A DNA stretch of 64,000 nt from Mycolicibacterium xanthum. GTDB lineage: Bacteria > Actinomycetota > Actinomycetes > Mycobacteriales > Mycobacteriaceae. How positions within the stretch are numbered: position 1 is the first letter of the stretch; each line of letters starts with the position of its first letter. The notes beneath the pieces are model-generated. The model was not told the DNA's origin and did not search any database. It worked only from the letters and a program-made list of their open reading frames with translations. This document shows positions 11,562-19,288 of this stretch, piece after piece. A program made the position numbers and the translations under genes. The stretch covers positions 1 to 64,000 of the forward strand of contig NZ_JAIFZS010000003.1 in the NCBI RefSeq assembly GCF_019710635.1, written 5' to 3'.

Positions 11562-12959
11562 ATGAGCGAGACCACGATCGACGAGACCGGGATCGACGAG
11601 AGCACGATCGACACCGGGGCCGACGCGCGGCGGGCCGGCCCCGCCGAGCCGGATAGGTCCCCCGCGCAGGTGCGGTTGCCACCGGCGCCGCGGATCCCGC
11701 GGGCGCTGCAGGCGCTGGCCTTCTCGGCGTCGCGCAAGCGGACGATCGGGCAGCTGGTTCGCCGCTACGGCGAGGTCTTCACGATGAGACTTTCGGTGTT
11801 CGGCCACACCGTGATCGTCGCCGACCCGGCGCTGGCCAAGCAGCTGTTCATGGCCAACACCGACGACGTCGGGAACATCCAGCCCAACCTGTCGCGGGTG
11901 CTGGGGTCGGGTTCGGTGTTCGCCCTCGACGGTGCCGATCACCGGAGCAGGCGACGGCTGCTCACCCCGCCCTTCCACGGCAAGAGCATCAAGAACTACG
12001 AGACGATCTTCGAGGAGGAGACGCTGCGCGAGGCGGCCGGCTGGCCGGAGGGCGAGGCGTTCGAAACCCTCGAGCCGATGATGCGCATCACCCTCAACGC
12101 GATCCTGCGTTCGGTGTTCGGCGCGGACGGGGCACATCTGGACGACCTGCGCCGGATCATCCCGCCGTGGGTCACCCTCGGGTCCCGGCTGGCCGTGTTG
12201 CCGACGCCGCACCGCACGTATGGGCGATTCAGTCCGTGGGGACGGCTAGCGGCCTACCGGCGGCAATACGACGAGGTGATCGGTCGTCTCATCGACGCGG
12301 TGCAGGCCGATCCGAATCTCGACAACCGCGACGACGTGCTCGCGCTGCTGCTGCGCAGCACCTACGAGGACGGCTCGTCGATGTCGCGCCAGGACATCGG
12401 CGACGAGTTGCTCACGCTGTTGGCCGCCGGCCATGAGACCACCGCCGCGACGCTGGGCTGGGCCTTTGAGCGGATCAGCCGCCACCCCGAGGTGCTGGCC
12501 AGCCTCGCCGCGGAGGCCGACACCGACGGCAACGAGTACCGGCAGGCCACCATCCTGGAGGTTCAGCGGGTGCGCACGGTGATCGACTTCGCCGGTCGGC
12601 ACGTCTACGCACCGACCTTCGAACTCGGGGAATGGGTCATCCCGCAGGGGTATTCGATCGTGGTGGCGATCAACCAACTGCACCGGCGGAGCCAGGACTT
12701 CCCCGACCCCGACCGGTTCGACCCGCAGCGCTTCATCGGGCAGCGGCCCAACACCTTCGCCCACATCCCCTTCGGCGGCGGCACCCGACGGTGCGTGGGG
12801 GCGGCGTTCGCCAACGTCGAAATGGATGTGGTGGTACGAACGGTGTTGCGCCACTTCGTGATCGACACGGCCACCGCGCCAGGGGAGAAGGTGCACCCCC
12901 GGGGAGTGGCCTACACCCCCCGGGACGGCGGCCGCGTCGTGATGCGCCGCCGCCGCTGA
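11562..12959 (+). CDS. Cytochrome P450, CYP138-like
   Basis: A 465-residue soluble P450 monooxygenase. Diagnostic parts are the I-helix AAGHETTAATLGWAFERIS (about residues 290-308), the ExxR-type EVQRVRT and the haem loop IPFGGGTRRCVGAAFANVEM (about 402-421) with its Cys thiolate ligand. The first 45 residues are a Thr/Asp-rich then Pro-rich extension. The divergent TetR on one side and msrA on the other reproduce the Rv0135c-cyp138-msrA order of M. tuberculosis, which supports the CYP138 assignment. The substrate is unknown for the family. The stop codon is the first base triplet of a 26-bp tandem repeat. Confidence 0.9.
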   Translation: MSETTIDETGIDESTIDTGADARRAGPAEPDRSPAQVRLPPAPRIPRALQALAFSASRKRTIGQLVRRYGEVFTMRLSVFGHTVIVADPALAKQLFMANTDDVGNIQPNLSRVLGSGSVFALDGADHRSRRRLLTPPFHGKSIKNYETIFEEETLREAAGWPEGEAFETLEPMMRITLNAILRSVFGADGAHLDDLRRIIPPWVTLGSRLAVLPTPHRTYGRFSPWGRLAAYRRQYDEVIGRLIDAVQADPNLDNRDDVLALLLRSTYEDGSSMSRQDIGDELLTLLAAGHETTAATLGWAFERISRHPEVLASLAAEADTDGNEYRQATILEVQRVRTVIDFAGRHVYAPTFELGEWVIPQGYSIVVAINQLHRRSQDFPDPDRFDPQRFIGQRPNTFAHIPFGGGTRRCVGAAFANVEMDVVVRTVLRHFVIDTATAPGEKVHPRGVAYTPRDGGRVVMRRRR

Positions 12960-13063
12960 ACCAGGCCACCACCGCGGTGCGGTGAACCAGGCCACCACCG
13001 CGGTGCGGTGAATCAGTCTTGGGCGCGGTGCGGTGAATCAGGCCACCACTGCGGTGCGGTGAA
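12957..13063. repeat. 26-bp tandem repeat between convergent P450 and msrA
   Basis: Four units of about 26 bp (12957-12982, 12983-13008, 13009-13033, 13034-13059) plus a partial fifth. The consensus begins TGAATCAGGCCACCAC and ends GCGGTGCGG; the third unit is 25 bp and divergent in the middle. Every unit begins with TGA in the plus direction. The first of these is the P450 stop, and the minus-strand reading of the last partial unit supplies the msrA stop. Units 1 and 2 contain the palindrome CACCGCGGTG, so the array could form hairpins acting as a bidirectional terminator. Confidence 0.85.
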
Positions 13064-13573
13064 TCAGACTTGCGTGCGCCTGGGCAGCTTCCAGCCGGAC
13101 CGGGGGAAGTGGCAGGTGTACCCGTTGGGGTTGCGCAGCAGGTAATCCTGGTGCTCCGGCTCGGCCTCCCAGAAGTCGGGCGCCGGGCTGACCGCGGTCA
13201 CCACCTTGCCGGGCCACAGCCCGGAGGCGTCGACATCGGCGATGGTGTCCAGGGCGACCCGGCGCTGCTCGTCGTCGACGTAGAAGATCTCCGAGCGGTA
13301 GCTGGTCCCTACGTCGTTGCCCTGCCGGTTGCGAGTAGTCGGATCGTGGATCTGGAAGAAGAACTCCAGCAGCGCCCGGTAGTCGGTCTCGGCCGGGTCG
13401 TAGACGATCTCCACCGCCTCGGCGTGGCCCGGGTGGTTGCGGTACGTCGGGTGGTCGTTCTGGCCGCCGGTGTAACCCACCCGGGTGGACACCACCCCGG
13501 GATGATTGCGGATCAGGTCCTGCATGCCCCAGAAGCAGCCACCGGCCAGTACGGCCCGCTGGTAGTCGCTCAC
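13064..13573 (-). CDS. msrA: Peptide methionine-S-sulfoxide reductase MsrA
   Basis: Reduces the S epimer of methionine sulfoxide in proteins and free methionine. At 169 residues it is close to the family norm. It has the catalytic motif [12 protein letters not shown] (Cys about residue 13), [28 protein letters not shown] and [20 protein letters not shown] near the C-terminus with a likely resolving Cys. The GTG start overlaps the msrB TGA (GTGA at 13570-13573), so msrB-msrA form a coupled oxidative-repair operon. Its 3' end lies in the 26-bp repeat. Confidence 0.95.
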   Translation of the reverse strand: MSDYQRAVLAGGCFWGMQDLIRNHPGVVSTRVGYTGGQNDHPTYRNHPGHAEAVEIVYDPAETDYRALLEFFFQIHDPTTRNRQGNDVGTSYRSEIFYVDDEQRRVALDTIADVDASGLWPGKVVTAVSPAPDFWEAEPEHQDYLLRNPNGYTCHFPRSGWKLPRRTQV

Positions 13574-14037
13574 GCCTCCTCCTTCACGAAAAGTCCCCTG
13601 TAATCTGCATACCCACTCTCCTCGAGGTCGTCGAGATGGATGAACCGCAGTGCCGCCGAGTTGATGCAGTAACGCAGGCCGCCACGCTCCCGGGGTCCGT
13701 CGTGGAAGACGTGTCCGAGATGACTGTCGGCGTGCGTGGAGCGCACCTCAGTGCGGATCATCAGGTGGGAGAAATCCCGCTTGGAGACGATGTTCTCGGT
13801 GCCGTCGGGCTCGAGGATCGGCCTGGTGAAACTCGGCCAGCCCGAACCGCTGTCGAACTTGTCGGTCGAGGCGAACAACGGCTCCCCGGAGACGATGTCG
13901 ACGTAGATGCCCGGTTCGTGGTTGTCCCAGTACTCGCCGGTGAACGGACGCTCGGTGCCGTTGCGCTGGGTCACGTGATACTGCTCGGGCGACAGTGCAC
14001 CGACCGCCGCCGGATTCTTCTGGTATTGGCGCGCCAT
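13570..14037 (-). CDS. msrB: Peptide methionine-R-sulfoxide reductase MsrB
   Basis: Complements MsrA by reducing the R epimer. The 155-residue protein contains the SelR domain with [10 protein letters not shown] (about residue 62), [17 protein letters not shown] and the catalytic [11 protein letters not shown] (Cys about 124). The two Zn-binding CxxC pairs found in many MsrBs are absent, placing it in the zinc-free subgroup. It is the first gene of msrBA. Across an 83-bp gap it is divergent from the SnoaL-like gene, and the KstR-type box in that gap could affect both. Confidence 0.95.
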   Translation of the reverse strand: MARQYQKNPAAVGALSPEQYHVTQRNGTERPFTGEYWDNHEPGIYVDIVSGEPLFASTDKFDSGSGWPSFTRPILEPDGTENIVSKRDFSHLMIRTEVRSTHADSHLGHVFHDGPRERGGLRYCINSAALRFIHLDDLEESGYADYRGLFVKEEA

Positions 14038-14097
14038 AGTGCCCCTATAACCGCGTGGGCAGCGGTTTTAATCCGGCCGAGCCTCGACAACAGTGGG

Positions 14098-14111
14098 TAG
14101 AACGTGTTCTA
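14098..14111. promoter_or_regulatory. KstR-type operator
   Basis: TAGAAC-GT-GTTCTA is a perfect 14-bp dyad that fits the published KstR consensus TNNAACNNGTTNNA at every fixed position. KstR is the TetR repressor of cholesterol catabolism. The site overlaps a -10-like TAGTTT (14110-14115) placed 5 nt before the GTG of the SnoaL-like gene. Control of that gene is likely, and of divergent msrB possible. Confidence 0.72.
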
Positions 14112-14120
14112 GTTTCTGGT

Positions 14121-14639
14121 GTGACGGGCAACACTTTCACCCGCGACGAATTGATCGACGCGTTCGCGCGGTTCGAGGAGACGGTCGATCGGGCGGCCCG
14201 GACCCGGGACTGGGATCCCTGGGTCGACCAATACACCGACGACGTCCTCTACATCGAGCACGCCGCGGGCACGATGCGGGGCCGCGAGCAGGTCCGGCCC
14301 TGGATCTGGAAGACGATGGAGACCTTCCCCGGCAGCTACATGACGGCGTTCCCGTCGCTGTGGAGCGTCGTCGACGAGGCGACCGGACGGATCATCTGCG
14401 AGCTCGACAACCCGATGCGCGACCCCGGGGACGGCACCATCATCAGCGCCACCAACATCTCGATCGTCACCTACGCCGGCGACGGGAAGTGGTGCCGTCA
14501 GGAAGACATCTACAACCCGCTGCGGTTCGTCTCGGCGACGGTCAAGTGGTGCAGGAAGGCCGAGGAACTGGGAACCCTGCCGGACGTCGCCGCGGAGTGG
14601 ATGGCGAAGTTCGGGCATGCCGCGGAGGCAGGCCGATGA
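14121..14639 (+). CDS. SnoaL/NTF2-like protein (Rv0138-type)
   Basis: A 172-residue NTF2-fold protein of the SnoaL/ketosteroid-isomerase-like superfamily. ELIDAFARFEETVDRAARTRDWDPWVDQYTDDVLYIEH gives the helix-strand start, AAGTMRGREQVRPWIWKTM the middle and IISATNISIVTYAGDGKWCRQEDIYNP the sheet edge. Gene order matches Rv0138. The fold hosts isomerases, cyclases and hydratases; no specific reaction can be read off. A KstR-type box at its promoter suggests induction with sterol catabolism. The GTG start at 14121 lies 5 nt after TAGTTT, consistent with a leaderless mRNA. It ends in an ATGA overlap with the epimerase pseudogene. Confidence 0.82.
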   Translation: MTGNTFTRDELIDAFARFEETVDRAARTRDWDPWVDQYTDDVLYIEHAAGTMRGREQVRPWIWKTMETFPGSYMTAFPSLWSVVDEATGRIICELDNPMRDPGDGTIISATNISIVTYAGDGKWCRQEDIYNPLRFVSATVKWCRKAEELGTLPDVAAEWMAKFGHAAEAGR

Positions 14640-14958
14640 CCGCCCTGGTCATCGGCGCCAACGGCTACCTCGGCAGCCATGCCACCCGGGCGCTGGTCAC
14701 CCGCTGCCGGTGGCCTACGCGATGGCCGCGCTGGGCCGCCTGAAGGGCCGCATCACCGGGACCGACGAGCGGATGTCGCTGGACTCGCTGCGGCTGCTGC
14801 GCGCCGAAGCACCGCTGGACTGCGCAAAGGCGAAGAACGAGCTGGGCTGGTGGGCCCGCCCGGTCGAAGAGTCCATCCGCGATGCCGCGGCGTTCTGGGT
14901 CGGGCTTCGCGACGCCTGGCGTCAGGCCGCCGGTGCGCGCAGCCCCAGCACCGGCTGA
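14636..14958 (+). pseudogene. Internally deleted NAD-dependent epimerase/dehydratase (Rv0139-type)
   Basis: The first 21 codons encode an intact Rossmann start, MTALVIGANGYLGSHATRAL, in one frame. About 14700 onward the frame that makes sense changes by one and reads PVAYAMAALGRLKGRITGTDE, then ends with ELGWWARPVEESIRDAAAFW, the typical C-terminus of extended SDR epimerases of about 340 residues. The middle of the enzyme (roughly 215 codons, with the YxxxK active site) is missing, and the frames are not joined. The original frame stops at 14743. It follows the SnoaL-like gene with an ATGA overlap, as expected for the intact two-gene operon. It is a deletion plus frameshift, clearly non-functional as an epimerase. 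Confidence 0.85.
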
Positions 14959-15389
14959 CGGCGCCTGCCGTCGCAGAACGACGCCGACCACGGCCACCGC
15001 CCGTGCCCGTCGGCCCACACCATTTGCAGCGCGCGGATGTCGGACCGCGCGAACTTCACCGCCCAGCACAGATGGGCATCCGGATGGTCGACCTCGACGA
15101 ACTCCGCCAGCGGGCCGCCGGGGACCCGCAGCCGGCTGCCGGGCGGCGGCGCGGCGGTGCGCAAGGATTCGGCGGCCATCGCGTTGAGCAGCCGTGCCGC
15201 CCGTGCCGCCGACACCCCCGTCACCATCAGCTCCGGTCGGTCCCAGTCGTGCAGACCCACCGTGTAGGCGAACGGGGTGCGGGAATCCTGCACGTACTGC
15301 ACCGCCCAGCCGTTGCGGCGCACCTCGGCGCCCAACACATCCAGGTAGTTCTGCCGAGTCGAAGCGGGGTGGTCGCACAGCCAGCACAT
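14922..15389 (-). CDS. DUF4262 family protein
   Basis: A 155-residue cytosolic protein of unknown function. It opens with a CxxC (MCWLCDHPAST) followed by the DUF4262 core: WAVQYVQDSRTPFAYTVGLHDWDRPELMVTG, a Gly/His pattern shared by the family, then LAEFVEVDHPDAHLCWAVKF and WADGHGRWPW. I chose ATG 15389 so the CxxC starts the protein; GTG 15404 is possible. Its 3' end overlaps the last 37 bp of the epimerase pseudogene on the other strand, so the flank of the deletion is under selection from this gene. Confidence 0.75.
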   Translation of the reverse strand: MCWLCDHPASTRQNYLDVLGAEVRRNGWAVQYVQDSRTPFAYTVGLHDWDRPELMVTGVSAARAARLLNAMAAESLRTAAPPPGSRLRVPGGPLAEFVEVDHPDAHLCWAVKFARSDIRALQMVWADGHGRWPWSASFCDGRRRQPVLGLRAPAA

Positions 15390-15457
15390 GCGGCAAGCCT
15401 GCACCCGGGCACCGACATTCCGGCCGACTCGGCCGTTCGTCCTGCCACAATCTGTCG

Positions 15458-16852
15458 GTGCCCACCGCCGAACCCGCCGCCCAGCCCGTCAACGGTCACG
15501 TCTCACACTGGTTCGACGGACTGCCGGCCAGCCGTGCGCCGCTGCCGGGCAGCAGGGACGCCGACGTCTGCATCGTCGGCGCCGGCTATACCGGCCTGTG
15601 GACCGCCTACTACCTCAAACGCGCCGACCCGTCGCTGCGGATCGTGGTGCTCGAGGCGCGGTTCGCCGGGTTCGGGGCATCGGGCCGAAATGGCGGATGG
15701 TTGTCCGGTCTGGTTCCCGGTGACCGGGGGCGGATGGCCCGCCGGTACGGCCGCGACGGGGTCGTCGCCTGGCAGCGCCTCCTCAACGAGGCGGTCGACG
15801 AGGTCATCGACATCGCGGCGGCCGAAGGCATCGAGGCGGGCATCGTCAAGGGCGGAAACCTGGAGGTCGCCCGCAACGCCGCGCAGGCCGGCCGGCTGGC
15901 GGCCGCGATGTCGGCCGAACGGGACTGGCAGGTCGACGGTGTCGAGGCCCTTTCCGCGGACGAGGCAGTACAACGCATTGCGCTGGACGGGGTGGTCGCG
16001 GCCTACCACAACCCGCATTGCGCGCGCATCCAGCCGGCGATGCTGGCCCGCGGCCTGGCGGACCGCGTGGAACGCATGGGCGTGGACATCTTCGAACGCT
16101 CGCCGGTCACCGGCATCGCCGCCGGCGTCGCGACGACGCCGTGGGGTGCGGTCAGCGCCCCGGTCGTGCTGCGTGCCACCGAGGGTTTCACGGCGGCGCT
16201 GCCGCGGCTCAAGCGGCTCTGGCTGCCGATGAACAGCTCGATGATCGCCACCGAGCCGATCCCGGCAGAGCGGTGGGACGACATCGGCTGGGCGGGGCGC
16301 GAAACACTGGGCGACACCGCGCACGGCTTCTTCTACGCCCAGCGCACCGTCGACGACCGCATCGCCATCGGCGGGCGCAGCGTGCCCTACCGCTACGGTT
16401 CGGCGATCGACCGTGACGGCCGGGTCCCCGAACGCACGATCCGCCGCCTGCGCGCCACGCTGCACACGATCCTGCCGCAGGTCGCCGACGTGCCGATCGC
16501 CCACGGCTGGTGCGGGGTGCTGGCGGTCCCGCGGGACTGGGAGGCCACCGTGACGTTCGACCCGGCCAGCGGCCTCGGCGCCGCGGGCGGGTACGTCGGG
16601 CACGGCGTCACCGCAACCAACCTCGCCGCGCGCACGCTGGCCGACCTGGTGCTCGGCCGGGCCACCCCCCTCACCGAGCTGCCGTGGGTCGGCCACCGCA
16701 GCCGCGACTGGGAACCCGAGCCGCTGCGCTGGCTCGGTGTGCGCGGCATGTACCTGGCCTACCGGGCCGCCGACTGGCACGAGGCGCGCGGGACCACGCG
16801 CACGTCGCCGATCGCGGTCGTCGCCGACAAGATCGCCGGCCGGCCGCACTAA
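15458..16852 (+). CDS. FAD-dependent amine/glycine-type oxidoreductase (DAO family)
   Basis: A 464-residue DAO-family flavoprotein related to gamma-glutamylputrescine and sarcosine oxidases. The FAD-binding Rossmann motif is ADVCIVGAGYTGLWTAYYLKR (about residues 33-53), followed by VVLEARFAGFGASGRNGGWLSG, where GASGRNGG is characteristic of the PuuB-like branch. The C-terminus has GAAGGYVGHGVTATNLAARTLADL for FAD. It probably oxidises a secondary amine or amino acid. No substrate gene is adjacent. GTG 15458 was chosen because a CACAAT box lies 7 nt upstream and the conserved part starts shortly after; this would be a leaderless mRNA. It converges with the SRPBCC gene with a 4-bp overlap. Confidence 0.87.
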   Translation: MPTAEPAAQPVNGHVSHWFDGLPASRAPLPGSRDADVCIVGAGYTGLWTAYYLKRADPSLRIVVLEARFAGFGASGRNGGWLSGLVPGDRGRMARRYGRDGVVAWQRLLNEAVDEVIDIAAAEGIEAGIVKGGNLEVARNAAQAGRLAAAMSAERDWQVDGVEALSADEAVQRIALDGVVAAYHNPHCARIQPAMLARGLADRVERMGVDIFERSPVTGIAAGVATTPWGAVSAPVVLRATEGFTAALPRLKRLWLPMNSSMIATEPIPAERWDDIGWAGRETLGDTAHGFFYAQRTVDDRIAIGGRSVPYRYGSAIDRDGRVPERTIRRLRATLHTILPQVADVPIAHGWCGVLAVPRDWEATVTFDPASGLGAAGGYVGHGVTATNLAARTLADLVLGRATPLTELPWVGHRSRDWEPEPLRWLGVRGMYLAYRAADWHEARGTTRTSPIAVVADKIAGRPH

Positions 16853-17322
16853 CCGGCTTCGGCGCGGTCCTTGAGTCGCTGCAGGGTGAGCTCGATGTGC
16901 GCGGAGTTGGCGGCCGTGCGGTCGCTGACCCCGGTGGCCAGCGCGGCGGGGCGCAGGAACCACCGGGGACGGCGATCCCAGGTGGATTCCGTGACGACGC
17001 AGCCACCCTCGGCGGGCTCGATGTCGTAACGCCAGTGCGAGATCGGCAGGATCCCGGCACTGTGGACGTCGAAGGCGAAGGCCCGGCCCGGGTCGGCCGC
17101 CGTCACCGTGCATTTCGTGGTCCATGTCCGCGAACCGTGGCGGTTGTGTCCCTTGAAAACCGCGCCGGGACTGGCCGAGGTCCCCTTGTGCCACGTCATG
17201 GCGTCGGCTTCCTCGGCCAGCGTCGCCAACGTGGCCAGGTCCGTGATCAGTGCGTACACCGCCGCCGGGTCGGCGGCGACGGTGACCGATGCCGTTGCGT
17301 CCGGGGCTGCCGATTCGACCAT
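16849..17322 (-). CDS. SRPBCC (START/polyketide-cyclase-like) family protein
   Basis: A 157-residue helix-grip protein. SVTVAADPAAVYALITDLATLATLAEEADAMTWHKG gives the first strand and helices. GAVFKGHNRHGSRTWTTKCTVTAADPGRAFAFDV and WRYDIEPAEGGCVVTESTWDRR give the sheet, and a C-terminal alpha-helix (ANSAHIELTLQRLKDRAE) closes the cavity. Such proteins bind hydrophobic ligands or act as cyclases; the mycobacterial members are mostly uncharacterised. It converges with the flavin oxidoreductase and diverges from the DUF427 gene. Confidence 0.82.
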   Translation of the reverse strand: MVESAAPDATASVTVAADPAAVYALITDLATLATLAEEADAMTWHKGTSASPGAVFKGHNRHGSRTWTTKCTVTAADPGRAFAFDVHSAGILPISHWRYDIEPAEGGCVVTESTWDRRPRWFLRPAALATGVSDRTAANSAHIELTLQRLKDRAEAG

Positions 17323-17363
17323 GCAGGGATGGTATCGGGCCCGCGTCGGCGTTAGATGTGGTT

Positions 17364-17741
17364 ATGACCGACCGACCCGTCCGCACCCCATCGGCGGCGC
17401 ACCCGATCACCGTCGAGCCGACCGGGCGGCGGGTGGTTGTGCTGCTCGGCGGCGATGTCGTCGCCGAGTCCGACAACGCGCTGACGCTTCGCGAGGCCAG
17501 CTATCCCGCCGTGCAGTACATCCCGATCGCCGATGTGGCCGACGGCCGGCTGACCCCGAGCGACACCACCTCCTATTGCCCGTACAAGGGTGAGGCCGGG
17601 TACTACCACTTCGTCACCGCCGGCGGCGACACCGTGGCCGATGCGGTGTGGTGCTACCCGACACCCTGCCCCGCAGTGGCCGCGATCGCCGGTCACGTCG
17701 CGTTCTATCCGGACAAGGTCGATGTCCGGGTGCACACATAG
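17364..17741 (+). CDS. DUF427 protein
   Basis: A 125-residue single-domain DUF427 (NTP_transf_9) protein. It contains the family signature YIPIADVADGRLTPSDTTSYCPYKGEAGYYHF and AVWCYPTPCPAVAAIAGHVAFYP. The domain is a small beta barrel with conserved Tyr, Cys and Lys residues; no reaction is established. ATG 17364 was taken rather than the earlier GTG-type starts that run into the divergent gene. It lies 6 bp ahead of the DNA glycosylase gene and is probably cotranscribed with it. Confidence 0.85.
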   Translation: MTDRPVRTPSAAHPITVEPTGRRVVVLLGGDVVAESDNALTLREASYPAVQYIPIADVADGRLTPSDTTSYCPYKGEAGYYHFVTAGGDTVADAVWCYPTPCPAVAAIAGHVAFYPDKVDVRVHT

Positions 17742-17747
17742 GCTGAC

Positions 17748-18659
17748 GTGGTGTGCACGGCCACCGTGGTGTTCCCCGGGCCGGCCAGTCCGGGCCTGAC
17801 GCTCTCACCGCTGCGTCGCGGCCGCGGCGACCCGTGCTACCACGAGGCGGCCGACGGCTCGATCTGGCGCACCAGCCTGATGTCCAGCGGCCCGGTCACC
17901 GCACGGATCTGCCGCGGCGGCCCGGACGCCGTCGACTGTGAGGCCTGGGGCCCGGGGGCGACGGAGTTCACCGATGCGCTGCCCGCCCTGCTGGGCGCCC
18001 ACGACGATGCGGCCGGCTTCGACCCGCAGGAGCCGACCGTCGCCGCGGCGCAGCGGCGCGTGCCGCATCTGCGGCTGGGCCGCACGGGACGCGTCCTCGA
18101 GGCGCTGATCCCGGCGGTGCTCGAACAACGCGTCGCGGGCAAGGACGCCCGGCGGGCCTGGCGCAGGCTGGTGACCCGCTACGGTGCGCCGGCGCCGGGG
18201 CCGGTTCCGGTGCCGATGCGGGTGCCGCCCACCGCCGACGCGTGGCGGCGCATCCCGTCCTGGGAGTTCCATCTGGCCAACGTCGACCCCGGCCGGGCCC
18301 GCACGATGGTGGGCTGCGCCCAGCGCGCCGACGCGTTGGAGCGGCTGGCCACGCGGGCCCCGGAGGCGGCTCGCGAGGCGCTGACGTCGCTGCCCGGGGT
18401 GGGAATCTGGACGGCCGCGGAGGCTGCCCAACGCGCCTTCGGTGACGCCGACGCACTCTCGGTCGGCGACTACCACCTTGCGACCGTGGTCGGCAGGACG
18501 TTGCTCGGCCACCCCATCGACGACGCGCGAATGGTGGAGTTGCTCGAGCCGCTGCGGCCGCACCGGCACCGCGCGGTGCGTCTGCTCGAGGTCAGCGGGC
18601 TGGCGATCATGCCGCGGTTCGGTCCCCGGATGCCGATTCCGAACCTGGCCGAGATGTGA
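17748..18659 (+). CDS. DNA-3-methyladenine glycosylase (AlkA-like HhH-GPD)
   Basis: A 303-residue base-excision-repair glycosylase. The C-terminal HhH-GPD domain has the hairpin-helix-hairpin LTSLPGVGIWTAAEAAQRAFGDADALSVGDYHL (about residues 210-243), where the Asp in VGDYHL is the catalytic residue of the AlkA/MutY superfamily. RVLEALIPAVLEQRVAGKDA (about 120-140) is the helix bundle that precedes it. There is no iron-sulphur Cys cluster, consistent with the alkyl-base rather than Nth branch. The N-terminal 100 residues resemble the AlkA beta domain. Start GTG 17748, immediately followed by a second GTG. Confidence 0.85.
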   Translation: MVCTATVVFPGPASPGLTLSPLRRGRGDPCYHEAADGSIWRTSLMSSGPVTARICRGGPDAVDCEAWGPGATEFTDALPALLGAHDDAAGFDPQEPTVAAAQRRVPHLRLGRTGRVLEALIPAVLEQRVAGKDARRAWRRLVTRYGAPAPGPVPVPMRVPPTADAWRRIPSWEFHLANVDPGRARTMVGCAQRADALERLATRAPEAAREALTSLPGVGIWTAAEAAQRAFGDADALSVGDYHLATVVGRTLLGHPIDDARMVELLEPLRPHRHRAVRLLEVSGLAIMPRFGPRMPIPNLAEM

Positions 18660-18730
18660 CACAGCTTTCGTCGTGATTACCGCGCCACGCCGTCGGGTAC
18701 CCGCCTGCCTGACACGCGAAGGAGTTGATC

Positions 18731-19285
18731 ATGACTGCATTCACCGTTCCGGGAATGACCGAGAAGCAGGGTGCCGAGGTTGCCGAACTGCTGCAGCAGG
18801 CGCTGAGCCGTTACAACGATCTGCATCTGACACTCAAGCACGTGCACTGGAATGTGGTGGGCCCCAACTTCATCGGCGTCCACGAGATGATCGACCCGCA
18901 GGTCGACCTGGTGCGCGGCTACGCCGACGAGGTCGCCGAACGGATCGCCGCGCTGGGCAGCTCGCCGACAGGCACCCCGGGTGCCATCCTCAACGACCGG
19001 ACCTGGGACGACTACTCGGTCGGACGCGACACCGTCCAGGCGCACCTGGCCGCGCTGGACCTGGTCTACACCGGCGTCATCGAGGACACCCGTAAGTCGA
19101 TTCACCGCCTCGACGAACTCGACCTGGTCTCGCAGGACATGCTGATCTCACACGCCGGCGAGCTGGAGAAGTTCCAGTGGTTCGTCCGTGCGCACCTGGA
19201 GAACTCCGGCGGCCAACTGGCCAACGCAGGCGCCGGGACCGAGAAGGCCGCCGCGGGCAAGGCGAGGAAGAAGAGCCAGGATTAG
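18731..19285 (+). CDS. dps: Dps, DNA-binding ferritin-like protein (MsDps1 type)
   Basis: A 184-residue dodecameric mini-ferritin that oxidises and stores iron and coats DNA in stationary phase. The ferroxidase region is HLTLKHVHWNVVGPNFIGVH (about residues 30-50) with MIDPQVDLVRGYADEVAERIA. The N-terminus (MTAFTVPGMTEKQ) and the Lys/Arg-rich C-terminal tail (GKARKKSQD) match M. smegmatis Dps1 from memory; the tail mediates DNA binding. ATG 18731 has AAGGAG 6 nt upstream (18719-18724). A GGGTAC at 18695-18700 with GTGATT 16 bp before could be a stress-sigma promoter, but the -35 match is poor. Confidence 0.93.
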   Translation: MTAFTVPGMTEKQGAEVAELLQQALSRYNDLHLTLKHVHWNVVGPNFIGVHEMIDPQVDLVRGYADEVAERIAALGSSPTGTPGAILNDRTWDDYSVGRDTVQAHLAALDLVYTGVIEDTRKSIHRLDELDLVSQDMLISHAGELEKFQWFVRAHLENSGGQLANAGAGTEKAAAGKARKKSQD

Positions 19286-19288
19286 TGC

